Shown: positions 51,484 through 58,768 of the stretch, piece by piece | How positions within the stretch are numbered: position 1 is the first letter of the stretch | How the letters are laid out: each line of letters starts with the position of its first letter | Source: Streptomyces curacoi | GTDB taxonomy: Bacteria > Actinomycetota > Actinomycetes > Streptomycetales > Streptomycetaceae | Assembly (NCBI RefSeq): GCF_001513975.1 | Contig: NZ_KQ947989.1 | Location: 186,001 to 250,000 of the forward strand | Length of the DNA: 64,000 nucleotides | Direction: 5' to 3' | Made by a program: the position numbers and the translations under genes | Notes under the pieces: generated by a model | What the model was told of the DNA's origin: nothing | What the model saw: only the letters and a program-made list of their open reading frames with translations | The model's database searches: none

Positions 51484-52650
51484 ATGGCGGAGCACGAGGC
51501 ACAGGTGCACGGGCACTGCGAGCCGCGGTTCGCGGCGGTGCGGGCGGCGTTCGAGGCGAACTTCCTGGAGCGCGGGGAGCTGGGCGCCGCGGTCGCCGTC
51601 ACGGTCGGCGGCCGGACCGTCGTGGACCTGTGGGGCGGGTGGGCCGACGCGGCCCGCAGCCGCCCCTGGGAGCATGACACGCTGGTCAACGTGTGGTCGA
51701 CGTCGAAGGGGCCGACGGCGCTGTGCGCGCACATCCTCGCCGACCGGGGCCTGCTCGACCTCGACGCGCCGGTGGCCGCGTACTGGCCGGAGTTCGCCGC
51801 CGCGGGCAAGGAACAGATCCTCGTACGGCATCTGCTGTCCCACCGCGCCGGCCTGTCCGGGCTGCGGGAGCCGCACTCGCTTCAGCAGCTCTGCGACTGG
51901 GAGTTGACCACACAACGGCTCGCCGCGATGGAGCCGTGGTGGGCGCCGGGGACACGGTCGGGGTATCACGCGTTCACCTACGGCTTCCTGGTCGGGGAGG
52001 TCGTGCGGCGGGTGTCGGGGCTGCCGCCCGGGGCCTTCCTGGAGCGGGAGGTGACCGGGCCGCTCGGGATCGACTTCACGATCGGGCTGCCGGAGAAGGA
52101 GTGCGGGCGGGCGGCCGAGCTGGTGCAGCCGCCGGCCACGATGACCGACGAACAGGCGGCCGTCTTCAGGAAGTTGGCGCCCGCCGCCCTGGCCGCGCTG
52201 GCCAACCCCGCGCCAAGTGCGGCGCAGGCGAACTCGCCCGAGTGGCGGGCCGCCGAGATTCCCGCCGCGAACGGGCACGGCACGGCACGGGCGGTCGCCG
52301 CGCTGTACGGGATCTTCGCGGGCCGCGGGACGTACGACGGCCATCGCGTCCTGTCCCCCGAGGCGGCCGAGCGGGTGCGCGAGGGGCAGGGCAGCTGCCA
52401 CGATCTGGTGCTCGGGGCCGGGCTCGACAGCGAGACGGAGATCGGCCTCGGACTCTGGCTGAGCGGGCCGCACGGCTCGTACGGACCCAACCCGCGGGCT
52501 TTCGGACACGACGGCTACGGCGGCTCCTGCGGCCTGGCGGATCCCGAGGCCGGGGTGTCACTGGGCTATGTGATGAACCGGATGGGGCCTCATATCGCCA
52601 ATGACCCACGGAAGATGGCACTGATCGACGCCCTGTACGCAGCCCTGTGA
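51484..52650 (+). CDS. class C beta-lactamase-like serine hydrolase (EstB type)
   Basis: 388 residues. The catalytic motif Ser72-Thr-Ser-Lys75 (WSTSKG), a Tyr in GYHAFTYG (equivalent to the YxN motif), and a C-terminal FGHDGYGGS fit the esterase-type members of the beta-lactamase fold. The HLLSHRAGL segment is typical. It has no signal peptide, so it is probably a cytoplasmic esterase, not a beta-lactamase. GAAGGGTG precedes the ATG. Confidence 0.92.
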   Translation: MAEHEAQVHGHCEPRFAAVRAAFEANFLERGELGAAVAVTVGGRTVVDLWGGWADAARSRPWEHDTLVNVWSTSKGPTALCAHILADRGLLDLDAPVAAYWPEFAAAGKEQILVRHLLSHRAGLSGLREPHSLQQLCDWELTTQRLAAMEPWWAPGTRSGYHAFTYGFLVGEVVRRVSGLPPGAFLEREVTGPLGIDFTIGLPEKECGRAAELVQPPATMTDEQAAVFRKLAPAALAALANPAPSAAQANSPEWRAAEIPAANGHGTARAVAALYGIFAGRGTYDGHRVLSPEAAERVREGQGSCHDLVLGAGLDSETEIGLGLWLSGPHGSYGPNPRAFGHDGYGGSCGLADPEAGVSLGYVMNRMGPHIANDPRKMALIDALYAAL

Positions 52651-52701
52651 CGAGCGGTCGGCGCGGGCCGTTTCGGCCGAAGTGACAAGCCGCCCTTCCC
52701 T

Positions 52702-52717
52702 GGTGGTTTAGACCAAT
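52702..52717. promoter_or_regulatory. dre-like GntR/HutC operator
   Basis: GGTGGTTTAGACCAAT contains the near-palindrome TGGTTTAGACCA. It agrees with the DasR consensus (ACTGGTCTAGACCACT, from memory) at 12 of 16 bases. It lies 62 bp before the GntR gene and may be its own operator or a DasR target. Confidence 0.5.
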
Positions 52718-52779
52718 GCTAGATGTGGTGGCGCAACGAGCCCGCACGGCTACGAAACGTCACCAACAGGAGGCGCGGC

Positions 52780-53523
52780 ATGGCCCGCACCACCCAGCAC
52801 GACCGCCCGCTCACCGAAGCGCAGCCGCTGTACTGGAGGATCGCCACCCAGTTGCTCGGCGAGCTGCGTGAAGGGACTATTCCCCCTGGTGAACGACTGC
52901 CCGGGGAACGGCAGTTGGCGGGGCACTTCGGGGTCAGCAGGGAGACCGTACGGCAGGCGCTGGAGGTGCTGCGCCGCAGCGGTCTGGTCGCCACCGACCG
53001 GCGGGGCAGCCATGCCACCCTGCCCGGTCTGCCGGTCGAGGTCCCGGCCTCCCTCACCTTCCCGGTCGGCGCCCGGGCCGACAGTCCGGGCGCCGTGGAC
53101 CGGGCCACGGTCACCTGGGAGACTCCGCCCGCCGAACACGCCGAGGCCCTGGGGCTGGCCCCGCACCGGCCGACCCTGGTGCACCGCTACGAGTCCGCGG
53201 GAGCCGACGGATGCGGCCGGCGTACGGCCGTGACGTCCTTCTCCGCGGTGGCGCTCGCCGAGGTCGCGGAGCTGGCCCGCTATCGCGATCGCGCCGACGG
53301 CACCGGCTCGGCCCAACTGCGCCGCGCCTACGACTGGATGCGCAAGGCGGGCCTCACCCTGCACCACCGGGACGCCATCACCCGGCTCCCGGGCGTGCCC
53401 TCGGTGCGGGTCACCCGGCGCGTGCACGACCAGTACGCCCGCCCGCTGGAGATCACGGACCTCGTCGTGGACGCCCAGCAGGACGCCCTGGTCTACGAGT
53501 TCACGCTGCCGGCGGCGGGCTGA
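52780..53523 (+). CDS. GntR/HutC-type regulator
   Basis: 247 residues with an N-terminal winged helix (IATQLLGELREGTIPPGERLPGERQLAGHFGVSRETVRQALEVLRRSG in consecutive parts) and a C-terminal UTRA effector domain (HRPTLVHRYES to LVVDAQQDALVYEFTL). HutC-subgroup proteins usually respond to small sugars, amino acids or phosphate esters. AGGAGG precedes the ATG. Its 3' end overlaps the convergent thioesterase gene by 31 bp. Confidence 0.92.
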   Translation: MARTTQHDRPLTEAQPLYWRIATQLLGELREGTIPPGERLPGERQLAGHFGVSRETVRQALEVLRRSGLVATDRRGSHATLPGLPVEVPASLTFPVGARADSPGAVDRATVTWETPPAEHAEALGLAPHRPTLVHRYESAGADGCGRRTAVTSFSAVALAEVAELARYRDRADGTGSAQLRRAYDWMRKAGLTLHHRDAITRLPGVPSVRVTRRVHDQYARPLEITDLVVDAQQDALVYEFTLPAAG

Positions 53524-54281
53524 GGGCGCACGACCCGCGACTGCCGGGCCAGCGCCAGCAGCCGCCCGTCCGCCGACCAGACCGCACTGTCGTCGACGGC
53601 CCAGCCGCTACCGGCGTGCCCGGTACGGATCCGGACGAGCGCCCAGCCCTCATGGGGGCCGTCGTCGAGGGCGTCGGTGAGGTGGACGGTGAGTTCGGCG
53701 GTGGGCACCGGGCGCGCGCTGCGCCAGCGGGCGTACAGCGCGGGCGGCAGGACGTCGGTGAGGGTGACGGCCGCCGGAGCGTCGAGGGCACGGCCGTCCA
53801 GGAAGCGGATCCAGGCCGTCAGCTCGGCCCTGTCACCGCCGGCGAGCGGGAGGTCCGCGGTGGCGGGGCGGATCTCCAACTGCCGGGCGAAGGGCGACAG
53901 TTCACCGGGGAGCTCCAGGCGACGGCAGTCCTGGGGCTCCGGGACCCCGGGGACCGGGCTTCCGTCGTACGACGGCCCCTGGCGCCCGGAGCCGAACAGT
54001 GCCGAGCCTGAGATGACCGGCACGCCGTTCTGGTGGCCGGTGAAGACGCAGGTCGCCGTGCGCCGGCCGGGGCCGGCGGGTGCCGCGCCGGAGAAGTGCA
54101 GCGGGCCGTCGCCGACCGGGGCCAGATAGTGCGTGGTCAGCGTGCGGACGGGGTGGGCCCCGCCGGTGAACCGGTCGCGTACGGCGGCCAGGGCGAGGGC
54201 GGCGACATGCCCACCGTGCGCTCCCTCCCAGGACCGCCACAGCGGGTCGATACGGATCTCGGTGTCGGTCGTCGTGGTCAC
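53493..54281 (-). CDS. acyl-CoA thioesterase-like (double hotdog) protein
   Basis: 262 residues of the TesB-like/thioesterase superfamily. The N-terminal part has GAHGGHVAALALAAV and VRTLTTHYLAPV (first hotdog); the second is at about 145-255 (DRAELTAWIRFLDGRALD, AELTVHLTD, WALVRIRTGHAGSGW). It probably hydrolyses acyl-CoA thioesters. The GTG at 54281 lies six bases after TAGGGT, so a leaderless mRNA is likely, and an AT-rich inverted repeat (54303-54317) sits just upstream. Confidence 0.88.
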   Translation of the reverse strand: MTTTTDTEIRIDPLWRSWEGAHGGHVAALALAAVRDRFTGGAHPVRTLTTHYLAPVGDGPLHFSGAAPAGPGRRTATCVFTGHQNGVPVISGSALFGSGRQGPSYDGSPVPGVPEPQDCRRLELPGELSPFARQLEIRPATADLPLAGGDRAELTAWIRFLDGRALDAPAAVTLTDVLPPALYARWRSARPVPTAELTVHLTDALDDGPHEGWALVRIRTGHAGSGWAVDDSAVWSADGRLLALARQSRVVRPQPAAGSVNS

Positions 54282-54302
54282 GGGCTCACCCTAGCGGTGT
54301 AA

Positions 54303-54317
54303 GTTTGAAAAACAAAC
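54303..54317. promoter_or_regulatory. AT-rich inverted repeat upstream of the thioesterase gene
   Basis: GTTTGAAAAACAAAC is a perfect inverted repeat with a five-base A centre, 21 bp before the start. A second repeat, GTTGGGAATTCCAAC, follows at 54334-54348. Both are candidates for repressor binding. Confidence 0.5.
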
Positions 54318-54352
54318 CCACTAGAGCTCATAAGTTGGGAATTCCAACCTTC

Positions 54353-55078
54353 CTACCTCGGGCGCCGTGCCACGACCATCCGCACCCGCGGGCTCCCGTC
54401 CCGCCGCCGCCCGAACTCGAGCAGGGCCCGTAGCTCCACCTGGAAACCGGCACGCGCCAGCTCGCTCCGCACCTCCCCGAGCCGGAAGGCCCGGTAGTAC
54501 ATGACGAACGGCGGCCGCCACAGCGCGTTGCGCACCCGCATGGCCGTGTCGAAGCCCAGCAGCACCCAGTAGGCGAGGGACGCGGGACGGGGCGGGGCCA
54601 CGACCGGGAAGGCGAAGCACCCGCCGGGCCGCAGGACGGAGTGGACCTGGGCGAACAGTCCGGGCAGTTCGGAGGGCAGGAAGTGGCCGAAGGCCCCGAA
54701 GCTCACCACCAGGTCGAAGGCCGGGGCGAACGGCAGGGCACGGGCGTCCGCACGCACCCAGGAGACGCGCGGCTGCACGACTCCCGTCCGCTGCCGGGCG
54801 ACGTCGAGCATGCCGGCGCTGAAGTCGACACCGGTGACACTGCGCCGGCACACCTTCGCCAGCACCGCCACACCCGCACCGGTCCCGCAGCACAGGTCGA
54901 GGCCGTCGTCGTAGGGGCCCGTTCGTTCGAGCGCCGCCGCGACCGCGGAGAGGACCGAGTCCGGCGTGCGGAACGGCGTGTGGTCGAACTTCGGGGCGAG
55001 CAGGTCGTATCCGCGCTCCACGGACGACAGCGCCTGGACGGCGAGTTCACGCAGGGAGGGGCCTTCGGGACCGAACAT
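54353..55078 (-). CDS. class I SAM-dependent methyltransferase
   Basis: 241 residues. The SAM motif is LDLCCGTGAGVAVL, followed by VTGVDFSAGMLDVAR and FDLVVSFGAFGHF. It has the general Methyltransf_11/25 fold; the target is unknown. I chose the ATG at 55078, preceded by GGGGTGA. An in-frame GTG at 55087 overlaps the stop of the PadR gene (GTGA), so the two genes are coupled in either case. Confidence 0.85.
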   Translation of the reverse strand: MFGPEGPSLRELAVQALSSVERGYDLLAPKFDHTPFRTPDSVLSAVAAALERTGPYDDGLDLCCGTGAGVAVLAKVCRRSVTGVDFSAGMLDVARQRTGVVQPRVSWVRADARALPFAPAFDLVVSFGAFGHFLPSELPGLFAQVHSVLRPGGCFAFPVVAPPRPASLAYWVLLGFDTAMRVRNALWRPPFVMYYRAFRLGEVRSELARAGFQVELRALLEFGRRRDGSPRVRMVVARRPR

Positions 55079-55083
55079 CGGCG

Positions 55084-55641
55084 TCACCCCAGAGCGGCAC
55101 GCTGTCGCAGGACGGCGAGCACGCGCTCGCACCAGCGCAGGTTCTCCTCCTCGAAGGAGATGCCGCGCAGCAGCGTCAGATACGGGCCGACGCGGCCGGA
55201 CTCGCTCAGGTACTCCTCCTCGGTCCGCCCGTCGAGGAGGCGGTCACGGACGCGTTCGTAGCGGTCGAGCTTGCCACGCGCCCACGTCATGCGCTCCTCG
55301 ACCAGGGCGCGGGCGGCCTCGGGGTCCTCCATGGCCTGGAGCTTGATCAGGAGTTCGTCGCGGACGGAGGTGGGCCGGCGGGGCGGCTCGGCGGCGAAGG
55401 CGCGCAGGTCCTCCCGGCCGGCCTCGGTGAGCGTGAACATCCGCTTGTTCGGCCGGCGTTCCTGCTGCACGAACCGGGCCTCGACCAGGCCGTCCTGCGC
55501 CAGGCGCTCCAGCTCGCGGTAGAGCTGCTGCGGAGTGGCGGGCCAGAAGTTGGCGAACGAGACGTCGAAGACCTTGGACAGCTCGTAGCCCGAGGCCTCG
55601 CCCTCCAGGAGGGCGGCGAGGACGGCGTACTTGAGGGACAT
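55084..55641 (-). CDS. PadR-family transcriptional regulator
   Basis: 185 residues, with the PadR winged helix (YAVLAALLEGEASGYELSKVFDVSFANFWPATPQQLYRELERLAQDG in consecutive helices) and a Vir-type C-terminal helix domain. It resembles the PadR at 35367-35918 in the DNA-recognition region (FWPAT/FWSAT, QQLYREL/QQIYREL). It is divergent from a SnoaL-like gene and is followed by the methyltransferase gene. A CAACTAATTG site in the divergent promoter is its likely operator. Confidence 0.92.
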   Translation of the reverse strand: MSLKYAVLAALLEGEASGYELSKVFDVSFANFWPATPQQLYRELERLAQDGLVEARFVQQERRPNKRMFTLTEAGREDLRAFAAEPPRRPTSVRDELLIKLQAMEDPEAARALVEERMTWARGKLDRYERVRDRLLDGRTEEEYLSESGRVGPYLTLLRGISFEEENLRWCERVLAVLRQRAALG

Positions 55642-55684
55642 GTGGACACGTTAACAGAAGGTGATTATTCTCATCGGCACCTAC

Positions 55685-55696
55685 TCAACTAATTGA
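55685..55696. promoter_or_regulatory. probable PadR operator
   Basis: TCAACTAATTGA is nearly palindromic and lies in the 70-bp space between the divergent padR and SnoaL-like genes. Its core CAACTAATTG differs by one base from the centre of the palindrome at 38022-38041. Confidence 0.55.
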
Positions 55697-55711
55697 CTAT
55701 GAGGTGATCCG

Positions 55712-56110
55712 ATGCGCGCGTTCCGCGAGGCGGTCGAGGCCGGCGACTTCGACGCCGTCGAGGCCCTGCTGGCGGAGGACGTCGTCTTCACCAGCCCGGT
55801 CGTGTTCAAGCCGTACCCGGGCAAGGCGATCACGGCGGCGATCCTGCGCGGCGTCGTGCGGGTCTTCGAGGACTTCCGCTATGTGCGCGAGATCGGTGAC
55901 CCCGCGGGCCGCGAGCACGCCCTGGTCTTCACCGCGCGGGTGGGCGACCGGGAGATCACCGGCTGCGACTTCCTCCGGGTGAACGAGGAAGGGCTGATCG
56001 ACGACTTCATGGTCATGGTCCGTCCGCTGTCGGGTGCGCAGGCGTTGGCCGAGGCGATGGGGGCGCAGTTCGACCGGATCGTGAAGGAGGCGGAGGCACG
56101 GTCGGCGTGA
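55712..56110 (+). CDS. SnoaL/NTF2-like protein
   Basis: 132 residues with the NTF2-like cone fold: FREAVEAGDFDAVEALLAEDVVFTSP at the start and REITGCDFLRVNEEGLIDDFMVMVRPL at the end. Such proteins are small cyclases, isomerases or binding proteins; the ligand is unknown. GAGGTGA lies five bases before the ATG. It is divergent from the PadR gene, its likely regulator. Confidence 0.85.
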   Translation: MRAFREAVEAGDFDAVEALLAEDVVFTSPVVFKPYPGKAITAAILRGVVRVFEDFRYVREIGDPAGREHALVFTARVGDREITGCDFLRVNEEGLIDDFMVMVRPLSGAQALAEAMGAQFDRIVKEAEARSA

Positions 56111-56142
56111 GGCCGCGCCCGCGCCGTCGGACCACCGCGGGC

Positions 56143-56289
56143 TCAGCCGCGCAGGCGGAGTCCGGCGAGCCAGACGTCCGGTGTGCTGGGTCCTTCGCCG
56201 GGGACGCGGGGAGTTCGGTGGGCCCGTAGCAGGCAGGCGAGGAGCCGGCGCAGTCTGCCGGTGCGGCGCGCGGGGACGTGAGCGGTCAT
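56143..56289 (-). CDS. 48-residue Arg-rich protein, probable ECF42 target
   Basis: The peptide starts MTAHVPARRTGRLRRLLACL and is rich in Arg and Leu, with one Cys and no recognised domain. Its support comes from the context. GGAGG lies five bases before the ATG, and a TGTCGA-N17-CGTC promoter identical in layout to the one of the sigma operon lies upstream, leaving the same 34-bp gap between element and start codon. It could be a cationic peptide, a regulator of the sigma factor, or a small membrane-associated protein. Homologues were not searched. Confidence 0.55.
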   Translation of the reverse strand: MTAHVPARRTGRLRRLLACLLRAHRTPRVPGEGPSTPDVWLAGLRLRG

Positions 56290-56327
56290 CGGGGCCTCCG
56301 GGGGCGTGAGGGCGCTTTCAAGCCACC

Positions 56328-56354
56328 GACGAACGGCCCCTACGCGGCTCGACA
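56328..56354 (-). promoter_or_regulatory. ECF42-type promoter for the small gene
   Basis: On the minus strand, TGTCGA (56354-56349) and CGTC (56331-56328) are separated by 17 bases, with the flanking CCGTTCGTCGGTGG identical to the promoter at 58678-58704. The TGTCGA element lies within the last codons of the sigma gene. Confidence 0.75.
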
Positions 56355-57590
56355 CTCCGCGAGGCGCCTTTCGAGGAACCTCCGTTCCGCGTCGTTCTCC
56401 ACCAGCTCAAGCGCACGTTCGTAGGCCACGGCCGCCTCCTCCCTACGGCCGCTGCGGCGCAGCAGATCGGCGCGGGTGGCCGGCAGCAGGTGGTACCCGG
56501 CCAGCTCGCCCTCGGCCTCCAGCCGCGCCACCAGCGCGAGGCCCGCCTCCGGGCCCTCGGCCATGCCGACGGCCACCGCGCGGTTCAGGCGGACCACGGC
56601 GGAGGGCACGAGGCGGGCCAACTCGCCGTACAGGGCGGCGATGTCGGCCCAGTCGGTGTCCTCGGCGGTGGGCGCGGTGGTGTGGCAGGCGGCGATGGCG
56701 GCCTGGATCTGGTACGGCCCGGGACGGCCGCGGCGCAGCGCGGTCTCCAGCAGGGCGGTGCCCTCGTCGGCCTCGGCACGGTCCCAGGCCGTGCGGTCCT
56801 GGTCCTCCAGGGTCACCAGGTCGCCGGCCTCGTCGACCCTTGTGTCCCGGCGCGCGTCGTGCAGCAGCAGGAGTGCCAGCAGACCGAGCACCTCGGGCTC
56901 GTCGGGCATGAGGCGGGCCAGAACCCGGGCCAGGCGGATCGCCTCGGCGCAGAGGTTCGTACGGACCAGATCGGCGCCCGCGGTGGCCGCGTACCCCTCG
57001 TTGAACAGCAGGTAGATCACGCCGAGCACGCCCGTGATGCGCTCGGGCAGCAGGTGCGCCGGCGGTACCCGGTACGGGATCCCGGCGTTGCGGATCTTCC
57101 GCTTGGCGCGCACCAGGCGCTGCGCCATGGTCGCCTCGGGGACGACGAAGGCGCGGGCGATCTCCGGTGTGGTCAGGCCCGCGAGCGTGCGCAGGGTCAG
57201 CGCGACCCGGGCCTCGATGGGCAGCGCCGGATGACAGCAGGTGAAGATCAGCCGCAGCCGGTCGTCGTGCACCCCACTGTCGTCGTCGGGTCCGTACGAC
57301 GGTTCGTCGCGGGTCAGCACCGCCACCTCCCGGAGTTTCGCCGCCCCCACGGCCTCCCGGCGCAGTACGTCCAGGGCACGGTTGCGGGCGGTCGTGGTCA
57401 GCCAGGCGCCGGGGCGGCGCGGCACTCCGTCGCGCCGCCACCGGTCGAGGGCCTGGGCGAAGGCGTCCTGCGCGCACTCCTCGGCGAGGTCCCAGTCGCC
57501 GGTCACCCGGATCAGGGTGGCGACGACCTGGCCCCACTCCGCACGGAAGGCGGCGGCGACGGCCTCCTCGGCATCGTGCACGGCGTTCAC
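56340..57590 (-). CDS. ECF42-type RNA polymerase sigma factor
   Basis: 416 residues. Sigma region 2 (GDWDLAEECAQDAFAQALDRW) and region 4 (TLRTLAGLTTPEIARAFVVPEATMAQRLVRAKRKIR, in parts) are followed by a 200-residue C-terminal extension with TPR-like helices (YQIQAAIAACHTTA, VVRLNRAVAVGMAEGPEAGLAL). This long extension and linkage to DGPF (YCII-like) proteins define the ECF42 group. No anti-sigma factor gene is present; the extension is thought to regulate activity. It overlaps the upstream DGPF gene by four bases and is the third gene of the operon. Confidence 0.95.
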   Translation of the reverse strand: MNAVHDAEEAVAAAFRAEWGQVVATLIRVTGDWDLAEECAQDAFAQALDRWRRDGVPRRPGAWLTTTARNRALDVLRREAVGAAKLREVAVLTRDEPSYGPDDDSGVHDDRLRLIFTCCHPALPIEARVALTLRTLAGLTTPEIARAFVVPEATMAQRLVRAKRKIRNAGIPYRVPPAHLLPERITGVLGVIYLLFNEGYAATAGADLVRTNLCAEAIRLARVLARLMPDEPEVLGLLALLLLHDARRDTRVDEAGDLVTLEDQDRTAWDRAEADEGTALLETALRRGRPGPYQIQAAIAACHTTAPTAEDTDWADIAALYGELARLVPSAVVRLNRAVAVGMAEGPEAGLALVARLEAEGELAGYHLLPATRADLLRRSGRREEAAVAYERALELVENDAERRFLERRLAECRAA

Positions 57591-57928
57591 TCCCAGACCG
57601 GCCGCACCTCCACCGAGCCCCCGCCCAGCGCGGCGGGATGCCGGGCGGCGAGCGCGATGGCCTCGTCGAGATCGGCGACCTCGATGATGTCGATGCCGGC
57701 GACGTACTCCTTGGACTCGATGAAGGGCCCGTCGCTGAGCAGGACCTCGTCGCCCTGGACCCGGACGGTGGTGGCGTCGGTCGGCGGCCGCAGCCGGGCC
57801 CCGCCCTTCACGATGTCCCGACCGCGCACCTCGTCGATGTACGAGGTGAAGCGGGGGTCCTCGGCGATCTCCTCGGGGCTGAGCTCCGCGCCGCCGACGG
57901 CGGTGCAGATGAACAGGACGTACTTCAT
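57587..57928 (-). CDS. DGPF (YCII-like) domain protein
   Basis: 113 residues. It has the motif LLSDGPFIESKEYVAGIDII that names the DGPF group, and ends AALGGGSVEVRPVW. These proteins are the constant partners of ECF42 sigma factors; their biochemical role is not known. It overlaps both neighbours by four bases, so the operon is translationally coupled. Confidence 0.93.
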   Translation of the reverse strand: MKYVLFICTAVGGAELSPEEIAEDPRFTSYIDEVRGRDIVKGGARLRPPTDATTVRVQGDEVLLSDGPFIESKEYVAGIDIIEVADLDEAIALAARHPAALGGGSVEVRPVWE

Positions 57929-58638
57929 GACCGCTCCTCGGTGACGGGAGAGACGTGCTCGTGGGCGATCAGCCAGCGCGGACCGGCGTTGCGGTAGCCG
58001 GTGGTGACACGCGTCAGATCGTCGCGCGGGGTGCCGTCCGGGCGGTTGGCCCGCAGGCGGACGACGGCGTGGCCGAAGGCGACGCTCTCGTCGACGTGGA
58101 CGCCGAATTCCAGCACCTCGCGGGTGACGGGACCGGTGACGCCGGCGAACAGCTCCTCCATGGACTTGCGCAGGGCGTCGATGCCACGGTGTTCCCGGCC
58201 GTCGGCGAACGCCGCCACGTCCGGGGCGTAGCAGGCCACCACGCGGTCGACGTCCCGCTCCCCCGCCGCCGCGGTCAGCTCGGCGTCGAGCGCGCGGATC
58301 TCCGCCTCGGCGTCCTCGTCCGCCCAGAACGGCCGCACCTCCATGGCCCCGATGGTCGCCACGGGATGCCGGGCGGCGGCCTCGACCGCCTCGGCCATGC
58401 TGTCGCACTCCAGGATGTCGAATCCGGCCACGTACTCCTTGGTCTCCGCGAACGGACCGTCGGCGCGCAGCACCTCGCCGCCGCGCACCCGCACGGTGAC
58501 GGCCTCGGCGGGGCGCGCCAGCCGGTGGCCGTGCAGCCGTACGCCGCGGTCGCCCAGCTCCTCCACCCAGGGCTCGACGGGGGCCATGCCCGAGGCGTCG
58601 GCGGTGTCGTCGCCGCAGACGAGCAGCATGTACTTCAT
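57925..58638 (-). CDS. DGPF-SnoaL fusion protein
   Basis: 237 residues. The N-terminal half is a DGPF domain (LRADGPFAETKEYVAGFDIL, ending ATIGAMEVRPFW). The C-terminal half, from about residue 112, is a SnoaL-like/NTF2 domain (LDAELTAAAGERDVDRVVACYAPDV to WLIAHEHVSPV). The fusion makes the DGPF protein a candidate enzyme or ligand-binding protein. It is the first gene of the ECF42 operon; AGGAGG precedes the ATG. Confidence 0.93.
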   Translation of the reverse strand: MKYMLLVCGDDTADASGMAPVEPWVEELGDRGVRLHGHRLARPAEAVTVRVRGGEVLRADGPFAETKEYVAGFDILECDSMAEAVEAAARHPVATIGAMEVRPFWADEDAEAEIRALDAELTAAAGERDVDRVVACYAPDVAAFADGREHRGIDALRKSMEELFAGVTGPVTREVLEFGVHVDESVAFGHAVVRLRANRPDGTPRDDLTRVTTGYRNAGPRWLIAHEHVSPVTEERS

Positions 58639-58677
58639 TGGATCCTCCTGGTCCTCTTGAGCTTCCTACACCCCACC

Positions 58678-58704
58678 GACGAACGGGAGCGGCCCGAATC
58701 GACA
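58678..58704 (-). promoter_or_regulatory. ECF42-type promoter of the sigma operon
   Basis: On the minus strand, TGTCGA (58704-58699), 17 bases, then CGTC (58681-58678), 39 bp before the first gene counted from the CGTC element. I recall TGTCGA and CGTC-like elements for the ECF42 group of S. venezuelae. The sigma factor would activate its own operon. Confidence 0.75.
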
Positions 58705-58768
58705 CCCGGGGCGCCCGTGTCCGCCATTCCCGCCACGGCGCGCGGCCCGGTCGCGGTTGGATGTCCTC

